Positions 26,560 to 34,984 of a stretch of 64,000 nucleotides of DNA are shown in pieces (the stretch's first letter is position 1; every line of letters starts with the position of its first letter). A program made the translations under genes and the position numbers. The stretch comes from Edaphobacter modestus (GTDB taxonomy: Bacteria; Acidobacteriota; Terriglobia; Terriglobales; Acidobacteriaceae): the NCBI RefSeq assembly GCF_004217555.1, contig NZ_SHKW01000001.1:62001-126000 (forward strand). Reading direction: 5' to 3'. The notes below the pieces were generated by a model. The model worked only from the letters and a program-made list of their open reading frames with translations, had not been told where the DNA came from and did not search any database.

Positions 26560-28250
26560 GACTCGTACTCCCAATCTGGATCGTCTGGATGCTTCAGGTC
26601 CCACAGAGGCCGGCGGCTGTGCACTTCCGGTTCTTCTTCAAAGTTGTAGACAGGAGGCGGGGAGGATGTAGTCCATTCGAGGGTCCAGGCGTCCCATGGA
26701 TCGTCGCCAGCGACTTCGCCACGCCAGTAAGAAACGATGAAGTTGTATGCAAAGATCAGGACCGCTATTCCCTGGATCAGTCCTCCGATGGACACGACCA
26801 GATTGAGGAAGTTCCATCCACGATCCGGCTGATACGTGTAGATCGATCGCGGCATTCCCATCAGACCGAGAAAGTGCATGGTGTCGAACGTGATGTGGAA
26901 GCCGATGACAAAAAGCCAGAAATGCCATTTACCGAGTGTCTCGCCCATCAATCGCCCGGTAGCTTTGGGGTACCAGTAATAGATACCTGCGAAGATGCAG
27001 AACACGATAGCGCCGACAAGCACATAGTGAAAATGTGCGATCACGAAATATGAGTTATGGAGCTGCCAGTCCCACGGCGACACGGAGAGCATGATCCCAG
27101 TCAATCCCGCGATCAGGAATTGAAAGAGGAAGCCAATGCAGAACAGCATCGGTGTTGTGAAGCGTATTCGACCGCCCCATAGAGTAGCGATCCAATTGAA
27201 TATCTTGATTCCGGTTGGGACACCGACAAGCATCGTCGAAAGAGTGAAAAAGGCATTTGAAACCGAGGTCATGCCAACAGTGAACATGTGGTGCGCCCAC
27301 ACGCTCAGACTGACAAACATGATTGCCACCGAAGCTGCAACCATCGCTGGGTAGCCGAAGATCGCCTTACGGCAAAACACCGGGATAACCTCGTTTGCAA
27401 TCGCAAATGCCGGAAGCACCAGGACGTAGACTTCGGGATGACCGAAGATCCAGAAGAAGTGGATCCAGATCAACGATGAACCTCCAGCTTGTGTATCGAA
27501 GAAGTGGCCACCCAGATAGCGATCGATGAGCAACATGAACTGCGCTGCGGTAAGCGGAGTGATCGTAACCAACGTCAGCATGCTCACTATGAGAAGCAAC
27601 CAGGTGAAAAGAGGCATTCTCATGAGAGTCATCCCTTTGCAGCGCATCGAGATGATCGTTGCAATAATGTTTATTGCGGTGCCAAGCGTTCCGAATCCAC
27701 TAACAATCAATGCGAGTGCCCAATAATCGGTCGCGTGACCAGGAGAGAAGGCGCGCAAGGTGAGGGGAGCGTAGGCGAACCAACCGACGTCTGGGGCGTT
27801 TCCCACTCCGTAGAGTCCGGCTCCGCCAAGAAAGCTGTAATACAGCAGGGACCCACCGAAAGCCGTCAGCCAGAAGCTAAAGGCATTCAGTCTGGGAAAG
27901 GCCATATCACGGGCCCCAATCTGGAGCGGCACGATGTAATTTGCGAATCCAAAGAGGAAAGGCATTCCGACCAGGAACACCATAGTCGTGCCGTGCATCG
28001 TGAAGAAGCGGTTATAGACCTGCGCACTCAAAACGTGATTCTGGGGATAGGCGAGCTGAATGCGAATCATCAGGGCCTCGGCCCCTGCGACGAGCAGAAA
28101 GAAGGTCGAGTACAAAATGTAAAGAATCCCAAGGCGTTTATGGTCGACTGTCACTACCCATCCGTGAAGTTTCTCGAGGAAGGTGCTCCGCTCCGATGCG
28201 GAAGTACTCGGGTCGATCACTTGGCTGACTGGTAGTGCGTAATCGCTCAT
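26556..28250 (-). CDS. coxA: Cytochrome c oxidase subunit I
   Basis: 564 residues, twelve helices. Haem-copper signatures: FFTMHGTTMVFLVG (low-spin haem His), IHFFWIFGHPEVYVLVLPAF with the CuB His and the His-Tyr cross-link (HPEVY), WAHHMFTVGM with the two further CuB histidines, and NSYFVIAHFHYVLVGAIVF with the haem histidines. It reduces oxygen to water and pumps protons. It lies 15 bp after coxB in the same operon. No lesions over 1.7 kb, which argues for good sequence quality in this region. Confidence 0.96.
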   Translation of the reverse strand: MSDYALPVSQVIDPSTSASERSTFLEKLHGWVVTVDHKRLGILYILYSTFFLLVAGAEALMIRIQLAYPQNHVLSAQVYNRFFTMHGTTMVFLVGMPFLFGFANYIVPLQIGARDMAFPRLNAFSFWLTAFGGSLLYYSFLGGAGLYGVGNAPDVGWFAYAPLTLRAFSPGHATDYWALALIVSGFGTLGTAINIIATIISMRCKGMTLMRMPLFTWLLLIVSMLTLVTITPLTAAQFMLLIDRYLGGHFFDTQAGGSSLIWIHFFWIFGHPEVYVLVLPAFAIANEVIPVFCRKAIFGYPAMVAASVAIMFVSLSVWAHHMFTVGMTSVSNAFFTLSTMLVGVPTGIKIFNWIATLWGGRIRFTTPMLFCIGFLFQFLIAGLTGIMLSVSPWDWQLHNSYFVIAHFHYVLVGAIVFCIFAGIYYWYPKATGRLMGETLGKWHFWLFVIGFHITFDTMHFLGLMGMPRSIYTYQPDRGWNFLNLVVSIGGLIQGIAVLIFAYNFIVSYWRGEVAGDDPWDAWTLEWTTSSPPPVYNFEEEPEVHSRRPLWDLKHPDDPDWEYES

Positions 28251-28265
28251 ATCAGAATCCTGTCG

Positions 28266-29303
28266 TCACTTCAGGGTTTCGAGATAGGCAGTGACTTGAT
28301 TCAACTGCTCATCAGTAAGCTGCATCGCGGGCATCAACGCGCCGCGCTTGAACGTGTCTGGCGATTTGATCCATTGGCGGAGATTCGCCGGAGTGTTGTC
28401 GATTGCGCCGGAGGCCAGCGTCGCCCGGCTCATGAGATGTGTGAGGTCAGGTCCGAAACGTCCAGTCGCCGCTGTGCCTGAGACTGTGTGGCAGTTCATG
28501 CACGCCTGCCTTTCGAAGACCATTCTTCCTGCTTCTACGGCCGAGTCCTGCGGGGCGGGGTGCTGCTGATTCTTGATCCAGGTATCGAACTGCTCCGGCG
28601 TGTCGACATATACGCGCAACAACATCATTGCGTGTTGCGTACCGCAGAACTGAGCGCACTGGCCGAGGTAGAGCCCCGGCTTCTGGGGATCCATCCACAT
28701 TGTATTCACATGATTCGCGATCAAATCTGTCTTTCCAGCCAATTGAGGAATCCAGAAGCTGTGGTTGACATCTGCAGAAGTCAACTTGAGGAAGGTCGCT
28801 GCGGGCGCAGCGTCGGAACTGACTGGAATGTGGAGTTCGTTTGCGGTGACTACGCCGTATTTCGGGTATCGAAATTCCCACCAGAACTGATGCCCGATCG
28901 CTGTGACATCGAGAGCTGTCTTTGGCTTTGGCGCGTCCTGAATCGCGAAGATGATGCGTGCCGTCGTAAGGAAGAGGATGACCACAATTAGAACGGGGAT
29001 CACGGTCCACGCCAATTCAATTTGCGTGCTGCCGTAGATTTGAGCCGGCTCGCCCAGGGGATCGGTCTTCCGTGCCCGAAACCGATACAGGGCAACTGCG
29101 AGTAACCCGCCTACGACCAGGAATATTCCCCCGGTAATTGCGACGACAAAGACCGCCAAATCAAATATCTGATGCGCGGGTGTTGATGCTGGAGCAAGCG
29201 TAGATGGAGTTGTCCCTTGTGCAATCAACATGGGGCTCGTCAGAAGAAGCCACGCTGAGGCACTACTACGGCGAATCAAACGTTGCGCATGGCGCGTCTG
29301 CAT
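28266..29303 (-). CDS. coxB: Cytochrome c oxidase subunit II fused to cytochrome c (caa3 type)
   Basis: 345 residues. Signal peptide, two anchoring helices (IFDLAVFVVAITGGIFLVVG; WTVIPVLIVVILFLTTARII), a cupredoxin domain with the full CuA site (HSFWIPQL, then GQCAQFCGTQHAMM), and a C-terminal haem c domain (CMNCHTVSG ... GALMPAMQL). The fused cytochrome accepts electrons directly, defining a caa3 oxidase. The start is preceded by GGAGGAGGTGAAC, the strongest ribosome binding site in the window, and by a boxed promoter at 29406-29451. First gene of the 11-gene run to mlaD. Confidence 0.95.
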   Translation of the reverse strand: MQTRHAQRLIRRSSASAWLLLTSPMLIAQGTTPSTLAPASTPAHQIFDLAVFVVAITGGIFLVVGGLLAVALYRFRARKTDPLGEPAQIYGSTQIELAWTVIPVLIVVILFLTTARIIFAIQDAPKPKTALDVTAIGHQFWWEFRYPKYGVVTANELHIPVSSDAAPAATFLKLTSADVNHSFWIPQLAGKTDLIANHVNTMWMDPQKPGLYLGQCAQFCGTQHAMMLLRVYVDTPEQFDTWIKNQQHPAPQDSAVEAGRMVFERQACMNCHTVSGTAATGRFGPDLTHLMSRATLASGAIDNTPANLRQWIKSPDTFKRGALMPAMQLTDEQLNQVTAYLETLK

Positions 29304-29405
29304 CTTTGTTCACCTCCTCCGCAACACAAGTCTCGGCATGTATGAATTCACATTCCGCAACGCAATCGTTGGTCGACCTGTCAAAGCGCGGCGTCTGACA
29401 GCCTG

Positions 29406-29451
29406 ATAGTAGCAATCAGGTGAAACCGTCGAAATTACATGTTCCTGCTAG
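29406..29451 (-). promoter_or_regulatory. Regulon box plus -10, promoter of the cox/bc/mla operon
   Basis: Toward coxB the box reads CTAGCAGGAACATGTAAT (29451-29434) and TACTAT follows at 29411-29406 after 22 bp, preceded by GATTGC as in the NDH-2 promoter. Predicted leader of about 96 nt before the coxB start. The 265-bp gap 29304-29568 holds this promoter and a hairpin at 29523. Confidence 0.7.
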
Positions 29452-29522
29452 AAGTGCTGCGAAGAATACATGGGGTCCTCGAACGGTTGTACAGGTTGCG
29501 TGGCTAAGACTCAGGAGGGCCA

Positions 29523-29544
29523 CGCCGCAGCTAAAGCTGTGGCG
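29523..29544. terminator. GC-rich hairpin downstream of the FAA-hydrolase gene
   Basis: Stem CGCCGCAGC/GCTGTGGCG (9 bp with one G-U pair) around a TAAA loop, lying 25 bp past the stop of the minus-strand FAA-hydrolase remnant. There is no strong T run on either side, so it may equally be a REP-like intergenic palindrome; the AGCTAAAGCT core is of a kind often repeated in bacterial genomes. Confidence 0.45.
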
Positions 29545-29568
29545 GCAGCAAATCTGATCGATGGGTTG

Positions 29569-30380
29569 TTACGCTTCGGCGATCACCGGATTGATTAACT
29601 GTCCGATCCCTTCAATCTCAGTAACGATGGTCTCGCCCGGCCGCAGCCAACGATGAGGTGTACGGCCAAGCCCCACTCCTGAAGGAGTTCCCGTGCTGAT
29701 GATGTCTCCTGGTTGGAGAGGAGTGATGGAGGAGATATAGGTGATGAGGTCGGGAATCCGGAAGATCAGTTCTCGCGTATTGGAGTGCTGCAGCAGCTCG
29801 CCGCCGATAGTCAATTTGATGTTGAGGGAATGTGGATCAGGGACCTCATCTTTGTTACGATCGCAGGTCCAAGGGGCGCGAAGGTGTCGAAGCTCTTCCC
29901 AACGACCATTGAGAGGTTGATATTTGAATGTCGCGCGCGCTCAGGTCATTCATGATCGTGTAACCGAAGAGTGTTCCTGCCATCGGTCCGCAGAAATGTT
30001 TTTTCCGCCCTTGCCGATGACAAATGCAAATTCAACTTCGTAGTCAGGTTGCTGGGTGAGCTTAGGCAGTACGACCGTCGAATGCGGTCCGTTTAACGCT
30101 GACGTGAGCTTCAGGAAATAGTAGGAACCCTCGGTATCGTCTGATGCGTTTCGATGGCATGATCTCGATAAGCTAGCCCAAGACAAAAATGCGCGGCGGG
30201 TTCAGAATTGGTGCCAGCAGGGTCACTTGTGTAAGTGAGACCTGACTATGCGCTTTGTCTCGAGCCTCATGGACCGACAACAGGAGCTCCCGATTTGATC
30301 AGAGAGATCGCCACCCGGTCTCCCTGTAGAGCGCCCGGTCTGGGCTTTTGATCTGATTCCGTAAAAGTCACAAGACTCAC
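29569..30380 (-). pseudogene. Fumarylacetoacetate (FAA) hydrolase-family gene, about five -1 frameshifts
   Basis: From GTG 30380 (GGAGGG upstream) to TAA 29569-29571 the pieces line up as one FAA-hydrolase-family protein of about 271 residues: SLVTFTESDQKPRPGALQGD, TQVTLLAPILNPPRIFVLG, YRDHAIETHQTIPRVPT, LKLTSALNGPHSTVVLPKLT, YEVEFAFVIGKGGKNI, LFGYTIMNDLSARDIQ, and the end PLQPGDIISTGTPSGVGLG. Frames change near 30180, 30120, 29972, 29898 and 29852, each by loss of one base. Metal ligands (YEVE, ND) remain readable. Intact relatives hydrolyse C-C bonds of 1,3-dioxo acids in aromatic catabolism. Five lesions in one short gene indicate true decay and not sequencing noise. Confidence 0.85.
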
Positions 30381-30458
30381 GCGGCCCTCCACTTGTTTTC
30401 ACTGGTCACCGCCGCTAGCAACATTCAGGCGGACCGCTGACCACTCAGTTCTGTGGGC

Positions 30459-30504
30459 AATATAACGTTTGCCGCTCCTCTGTGCCACTACATGTTTATG
30501 TCGC
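30459..30504 (-). promoter_or_regulatory. Regulon box plus -10, promoter of the decayed FAA hydrolase
   Basis: Toward the gene the box reads GCGACATAAACATGTAGT (30504-30487), followed by TATATT (30464-30459) after 22 bp. The right half and the -10 are well preserved although the gene behind them is heavily damaged. Confidence 0.6.
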
Positions 30505-30528
30505 AAGGGCGTGCGGCCTGTGATCCGG

Positions 30529-31228
30529 TCAGGCTCTGGCCGAAGCCGGTGCCGTTTGCGCTTGTTGAACTGACACGAGTTGCTCCGCGCACTCGGCAAG
30601 ATATCGATGCACGAGGTGTACTGCCATTTGAACCTTCGCCGACTGCGGAGGCAACCCGTTTCACATTTCCTGATCTCGTGTCGCCCACCGCTAAGATTCC
30701 TGGAACGCAGGTTTCGAGCATGAACGGAGGTCGTTTTAGCGGCCATTGATCCCCACTCGCGAACAGCAAGATCGGGGCCGGTGATGATAAATTTCCTATT
30801 ATCCAAGACAAAGGAATCTTCAAGCCATTCTGTCCGTGGCGCTGCTCCGGCCATCACATGAACAGGCGGCGGCGACGAATGCTTCCATGAAGATCTCGCC
30901 CAACTCGGTGTCTTTCGCCATCAGGGAAAGTACCTTATCCCGACAGAGTTTCAGAACGCTGCCGTCCAGTGACGCGCGCCTTGAGCAGTGATCGCTTTCC
31001 GGAAATGACGGACATCTCGCCGGTGAACTGGTTTGCTTCCCGAACCGCGAGAATCTTGTCGTCCTCGCCCGTCCTGCTAATCGAGACGTTACCTTCCAGT
31101 ACGATGAACAGAGGCACATCCGGTTGCGAGGGTTCATAAAGAACTTCACCGGCTTGTACCGATCGAAGCTGGGCGAGGGACCGAATCCGGTCTATCTGCT
31201 TCGGACTCAAATTGGGATTGTCCCGCAT
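30529..31228 (-). pseudogene. cNMP-binding-domain thioredoxin reductase-like gene with large internal deletion
   Basis: The start (31228) encodes a cyclic-nucleotide-binding-type domain (NPNLSPKQIDRIRSLAQL, AGEVLYEPSQPDVPLFIVLE, QFTGEMSVISGKRSLLKARV). Next comes SVLKLCRDKVLSLMAKDTEL in another frame. It then jumps directly to the end of a thioredoxin-reductase-like flavoprotein (WPLKRPPFMLETCVPGILAV, GDTRSGNVKRVASAVGEGS, AVHLVHRYLAECAEQL) ending at TGA 30529-30531. Nearly all of the FAD- and NADPH-binding part, roughly 900 bp, is missing. Intact fused proteins of this kind are common in acidobacteria and related soil bacteria. A boxed promoter lies upstream at 31362-31408. Confidence 0.8.
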
Positions 31229-31361
31229 CGTACCCCTCCTTTACCCCGCGTGCGCGAGGAGACACAAAGATTTCGACCCGCAGGGCGAAGTGCAGAGACA
31301 TGCATGCAAATGCAACTTTTCATTGGTGCTTATTTGGGGGTTTGTGTCGCCTGACAACCGT

Positions 31362-31408
31362 ACGATATCCAAAGGGCTCCAAACCACGCCATTACATCTT
31401 CATGTGGA
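31362..31408 (-). promoter_or_regulatory. Regulon box plus -10, promoter of the decayed cNMP-reductase gene
   Basis: Toward the gene: TCCACATGAAGATGTAAT (31408-31391), then TATCGT (31367-31362) after 23 bp. It is paired with an inverted box 32 bp away that faces the PAS kinase gene. Confidence 0.6.
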
Positions 31409-31440
31409 TTGTCGGCGTGCTCACAGTAGAAATCTGCCCG

Positions 31441-31487
31441 CTACCATAAACATGTAATGCCCCTTAAATTCCCTTTCGTAATACGCT
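31441..31487 (+). promoter_or_regulatory. Regulon box plus -10 upstream of the degenerate PAS kinase
   Basis: CTACCATAAACATGTAAT (31441-31458) is among the best matches to the consensus. TACGCT follows after 23 bp (TAATAC at 20 bp is an alternative). The start codon at 31500 would be only about 6-10 nt from the predicted transcription start, so the message would be almost leaderless. Confidence 0.6.
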
Positions 31488-31499
31488 CAACACACGGAA

Positions 31500-32985
31500 A
31501 TGATGGATACGACTGTTCTGGCTGCCTTCCTTGAGTACTCTCCGAATCCCACATGGTTGGCAGATTCCGACGGCCGCTGTATCTACGCAAATCAAGAGTT
31601 GAGAGAAATCACAGCCCTGAGCGCGGCTCAGCTTGGGGACTTGAATTGGCTGGAACTTGTAGCGGAAGAAGACAGACAAATGTCTTCCACTCTATGGCAG
31701 GAAGCGCGGATTCATCATAAGACCTATCGCGCTCGTTTCTTTCTCCGCGCCAGGGATTCTGCACGAGGAAGTGCGGTAGATGCTGTCGGAACGGGACATG
31801 TTGCCCCCGACGGCTCAGAAGTGTGGCTCTTCACCGCCGTCGTCACAGCACCGTCGGGCAAAGCGCTTCCGCCTGTCGAGGCGAATCTTCAAGTAACCCT
31901 TAACGTTCTTCCGACTCAAGCTTGGTATGCCCGTGCGTCGGGGGCTCTGGCGTTTGTCAACGGAGCTACGGCGGACTACCTGGGTCTTCCATCAGATCAC
32001 CCGCTTCGGGTTGCTGCAAATTTCGAAACACGATGGGACGCCCATTTGGTCTTCCTGCATCCTGAGGACCAGGCTACCTCGAGCAGGAACTGGGCAGAAC
32101 AAATTCAAACGGGGCGCCCGCGCGATGACCAGATCCGCATATTGGGAGCCGATGGAAAATACCGGTGGTTTCTTTCGCGAGCGGAGCCTCTCAGGGATTC
32201 GGATGGTCAAGTTAGGTATTGGGTTGGCGTGAACATCGATATCGATGAAAAGAAACGAGGCAGCGAGGCTCTCGACGCAGCGCGGGAGCGAATCGGTCGC
32301 GCTACACAGTCCGCAGCAATTGCCGAACTCTCTGCGTCCCTCTCTGACAGGATTGTGCAGCCATTAGCGGCTGTCGTAGCCAACGCGCGAGCAGCGCTCA
32401 ATTGGCTTTCTTCTGACAACCTCAACATCTCACAGGCAAATGCCGCACTCGAAGGAGTGGTTCGAGATGGAATGTCTGCTGGCAATATCGTTCACGAGAT
32501 GCGCCAACTCTTCGATCGCCGTCGGCCCAATCCACGGCCAATCGATCTAAATACTTTGATTGCGCAGGTGATAAGCCTTCAGGCCCCAGACGTTCGCGAA
32601 AAGGGAGTCTCAATCGATTGCAAACTGAATCCGGACCTGCCGTTCGCATTCGCCGATGCAGCCCAGATTCAGCAGGTGCTTCTTCAATTTGCTAGTGGAT
32701 GCCTACGAAGCCATGTCTCGATCTGAGGAACCGAAGAGGCTAACACTGAGGACCGACTTCACCGACGATCACGTTAGCCTCGAAATCGAAAACAGCGGTG
32801 GTTGTGTCACCAGTGTGAAGCATCTGCTTGAAGCGGTCCTCGCGGATGAATCCCGGGGAACGGTCGTGGCTTTGGCAATCAGTCGTTCGATCATCGCGGC
32901 ACAAGGGGGCACGTTCGAAGCCATTCGACGAGAAGGAGGAGTGACATGTTTTCGCATCGAGCTACCGTGCTTCAGCTCAACGTAA
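31500..32985 (+). pseudogene. Degenerate multi-PAS histidine kinase, frameshifted and lacking the phospho-acceptor His
   Basis: Two PAS domains (AFLEYSPNPTWLADSDGRC; LNVLPTQAWYARASGALAFV with PAC RWFLSRAEPLRDSDG), then the dimerisation helix ELSASLSDRIVQPLAAVV. In the sister kinases of this window the same place reads SIAHELNQPL, so the phosphorylated His is replaced by Asp283. At about 32680 one inserted base moves the frame; the next frame carries NLLVDAYEAM (N-box Asn changed to Asp), an altered G1 (ENSGGCV) and TVVALAISRSIIAAQ. With the His gone and two ATP-site motifs altered, kinase activity had probably been lost before the frameshift. Its promoter box is still near-consensus. Confidence 0.8.
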
Positions 32986-33044
32986 GCCGCCAGTCCCACG
33001 ATCGGTTAGACTTTCGCAGTCACGCTACGGCAGCTAAAACTGAC

Positions 33045-33299
33045 ATGGAGACCTCGAACCGCATGGGACGTGAATTCCCTGTACCTCCGATGTGGATCGG
33101 GCTGGACGACATGACTCATGGTGGAAAAATCGGTGCCTTCGTAGAGAGTCCACCACACCCGGCATGGTTGGCGTCCAGTGATGGCATCTGCACATATGCC
33201 AATCCTGCCTTGCAGCGATCATGGTGGATTGGGAATGGGCTCGCTATTAGCCGTTTGACCGCGCTTTCGCACGGAGGAACCCCTGGTAACAGAGCGTAG
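33045..33299 (+). pseudogene. PAS-domain scrap, N-terminal remnant of a related kinase
   Basis: The 84-residue frame contains GAFVESPPHPAWLASSDGIC followed by TYANPALQ, which matches the start of the preceding kinase (AFLEYSPNPTWLADSDGRC, IYANQEL) closely, then ends after ISRLTALSHGGTPGNRA. It is probably the stump of a duplicated PAS kinase whose remainder has been deleted. The stretch 33300-33555 has no gene I can support apart from the promoter at 33372. Confidence 0.6.
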
Positions 33300-33371
33300 G
33301 CATCCGGCCGCCGTCCGGTTTAGTCTCAATCTTCCGGTTCGACCAACACGTCCTTTGAGCAATTATGGAAG

Positions 33372-33418
33372 CCTGGACAAATATGTAATGGCATTCTGAA
33401 CGCTACCATGCCTATGAT
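33372..33418 (+). promoter_or_regulatory. Regulon box plus -10 upstream of a small ORF
   Basis: CCTGGACAAATATGTAAT (33372-33389) keeps the right half of the box only; TATGAT (33413-33418) follows after 23 bp. It points to the small ORF at 33556, which has a GGAGG ribosome binding site. Confidence 0.5.
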
Positions 33419-33555
33419 GGCCAGGACGTTTGAGCTCCGGCGCCAGTCAAATCGTTTGCCACGAACTGCCATTCGGTTGGAGGTTTATGGCAAGCTGAGT
33501 TCCCAATGTCGCCTGGCAACCATAGCGAGTGCCCGAACGATAGGAGGAGTCCAAG

Positions 33556-33804
33556 ATGTGGATCGATATTGGGGTGACCGTGTTGCTGACTCTCCGCATA
33601 GCCCTGTTTAGACCGGCACTTCCGCAGCTACTGGATCCGGATAATGATGCCTGGTTACCGGAGGGAAAAGATGAAGAGCAAGAGTGCCTCTTCGTTGTGA
33701 TGGAGAAGTGCACGAACATTCTCCTCGAAAGTCCTCATCAGGGAACAGTGGGGCTTTCGCAATTACATATTCATGTAATGCCTGATTCGAGGGTACGTAG
33801 GTGA
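33556..33804 (+). CDS. Small protein of unknown function
   Basis: 82 residues from an ATG preceded by GGAGGAGTCC. The first 30 residues are partly hydrophobic (IGVTVLLTLRIALFRPALPQ), the remainder acidic then basic. I recognise no family. Support comes from the good ribosome binding site and from the boxed promoter 138 bp upstream. Its 3' end contains the palindromic box at 33762, which would be odd for a stably maintained gene, so it may be a remnant reading frame. Confidence 0.35.
   Translation: MWIDIGVTVLLTLRIALFRPALPQLLDPDNDAWLPEGKDEEQECLFVVMEKCTNILLESPHQGTVGLSQLHIHVMPDSRVRR
33762..33779 (+). promoter_or_regulatory. Perfectly dyad form of the regulon box upstream of the FixJ-like regulator
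   Basis: ATTACATATTCATGTAAT: both halves are ATTACAT/ATGTAAT around a 4-bp centre, so the element is a dyad of two 7-bp half-sites, as expected for a dimeric regulator of the LuxR/FixJ class. No -10-like hexamer lies at 22-23 bp in either direction. It is 150 bp before the regulator start, a place suited to autoregulation. Confidence 0.6.
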
Positions 33805-33929
33805 CTTCGTCAGGCCTTCCCAATATAATCTCTCGCAAAGGGGCGCTTCCGAAGCGGTGCGCCGAGCATTTTCGAGGCTTGTGGACAATGACGCGCACAG
33901 CTCTCAGTAGCTCACTCCGGGAGGGGATA

Positions 33930-34553
33930 GTGCCGCCACACGAAATGGTCTACATTGTCGATGATGATGTTAGGGTTGTAGACGCTCTCTCATCACTCTT
34001 GCGGGCCAATGGCAAGCAGGTTCAAATGTTCACTTCAGGACAAGACTTCCTCGACTTCGAACGCCAGGACTCGTGTGCGTGTCTGATTCTCGATTTGAGA
34101 ATGCCGGGATTGAATGGACTGCAAGTGCAAGAGTCGATAGCCGCTCAAACGACAATCCCAGTCATTTTCATTACTGGCCGCGGCGATGTTCCGTCCACCG
34201 TCACGGCGATGAAGGGAGGAGCGATGGACTTCCTCACCAAACCTATTGACGAGACGGCACTACTTGCCTGTATCGAAAAGGCACTCGAGCAGGACCGGAA
34301 ACTTCGATTGGCCTCATTTGAACAGGAGAGTCTGCTCGCGCGTTACCGATCACTGACCCCACGGGAGCAACAAGTGTTGCCGCTGTTGGTAAGTGGTCTT
34401 TTGAACAAGCAGGCGGCCTGGGAATTAGGAATCACGGAGTATACCGTGCAGATACACCGGGGGCATATCATGCGGAAAATGGAAGCCGATTCTTTCGCAA
34501 CTCTGGTTAAGCTCGCCAGCAAACTAAATCTTGGGTCTTCCAAAACATCCTAG
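33930..34553 (+). CDS. FixJ-family response regulator
   Basis: 207 residues from GTG 33930, with GGGAGGGG just upstream; this start gives the usual FixJ length and is preferred to ATG 33888. Receiver domain: acidic pair in VYIVDDDVRVV, phospho-acceptor Asp55 in CLILDLRMPG, Lys in FLTKPIDE. The C-terminal LuxR-type helix-turn-helix is LTPREQQVLPLLVSGLLNKQ then AWELGITEYTVQIHRGHIMR. FixJ-type proteins dimerise on phosphorylation and activate promoters from sites just upstream of -35. It is the only complete DNA-binding response regulator here and is surrounded by PAS kinases with FixL-like cores, so it is the best candidate to bind the shared box. Confidence 0.93.
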   Translation: MPPHEMVYIVDDDVRVVDALSSLLRANGKQVQMFTSGQDFLDFERQDSCACLILDLRMPGLNGLQVQESIAAQTTIPVIFITGRGDVPSTVTAMKGGAMDFLTKPIDETALLACIEKALEQDRKLRLASFEQESLLARYRSLTPREQQVLPLLVSGLLNKQAAWELGITEYTVQIHRGHIMRKMEADSFATLVKLASKLNLGSSKTS

Positions 34554-34602
34554 GTTGCACGGAAATGATTTTCTATAGATCGTACCAGAGGCGGAGGTTT
34601 CA

Positions 34603-34974
34603 ATGGGCATGCAGGCGCGCACGATCGCGGTCATTGATGATGATCTCCGAGTTCTCGAGTCGTTGATAAACTTACTGGCTTCCTGCGGATATAACGCTGA
34701 AGGCTATTGTTCAGCGGAAGAATTTCTCGAGTCAGGCGGTCTGCAAAAGAGCTCTTGCGTCATCACTGATGTGGAGATGCGTCAGATGAGTGGCCTGGGC
34801 TTGCTTCACCACATCAACAGTACTGCTAGTTCATTGCCAGTCGTTATCATCACTGGAAAGCCTTCTGAGAAGTCGGAATCGTTCTACCTTGAAAAGGGAG
34901 CAGTCGGCTTCTTCCGCAAACCGGTTGACGGCGATGCTCTGGTGGACCTTCTAAAGGGAGTTTGTAAAGGATGA
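34603..34974 (+). CDS. Single-domain response regulator (CheY/FixJ receiver-like)
   Basis: 123 residues, a lone receiver domain: IAVIDDDLRVLESLINLLAS, Asp56 in CVITDVEMRQMSGLG, Thr in VIITGKPSE, Lys106 in FFRKPVDG. No output domain. GGCGGAGG precedes the ATG. Sequence style (TDVEM, YCSAEEFL) is that of FixJ receivers. It follows the FixJ-like gene by 49 bp and may act as a phosphate sink or an intermediate for the several orphan PAS kinases. Confidence 0.9.
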   Translation: MGMQARTIAVIDDDLRVLESLINLLASCGYNAEGYCSAEEFLESGGLQKSSCVITDVEMRQMSGLGLLHHINSTASSLPVVIITGKPSEKSESFYLEKGAVGFFRKPVDGDALVDLLKGVCKG

Positions 34975-34984
34975 ACCGCGGGAT

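Noticed and set aside
27489..28235. 248-residue plus-strand frame inside coxA
   Set aside because: Antisense shadow of a highly conserved oxidase gene, with no family resemblance.
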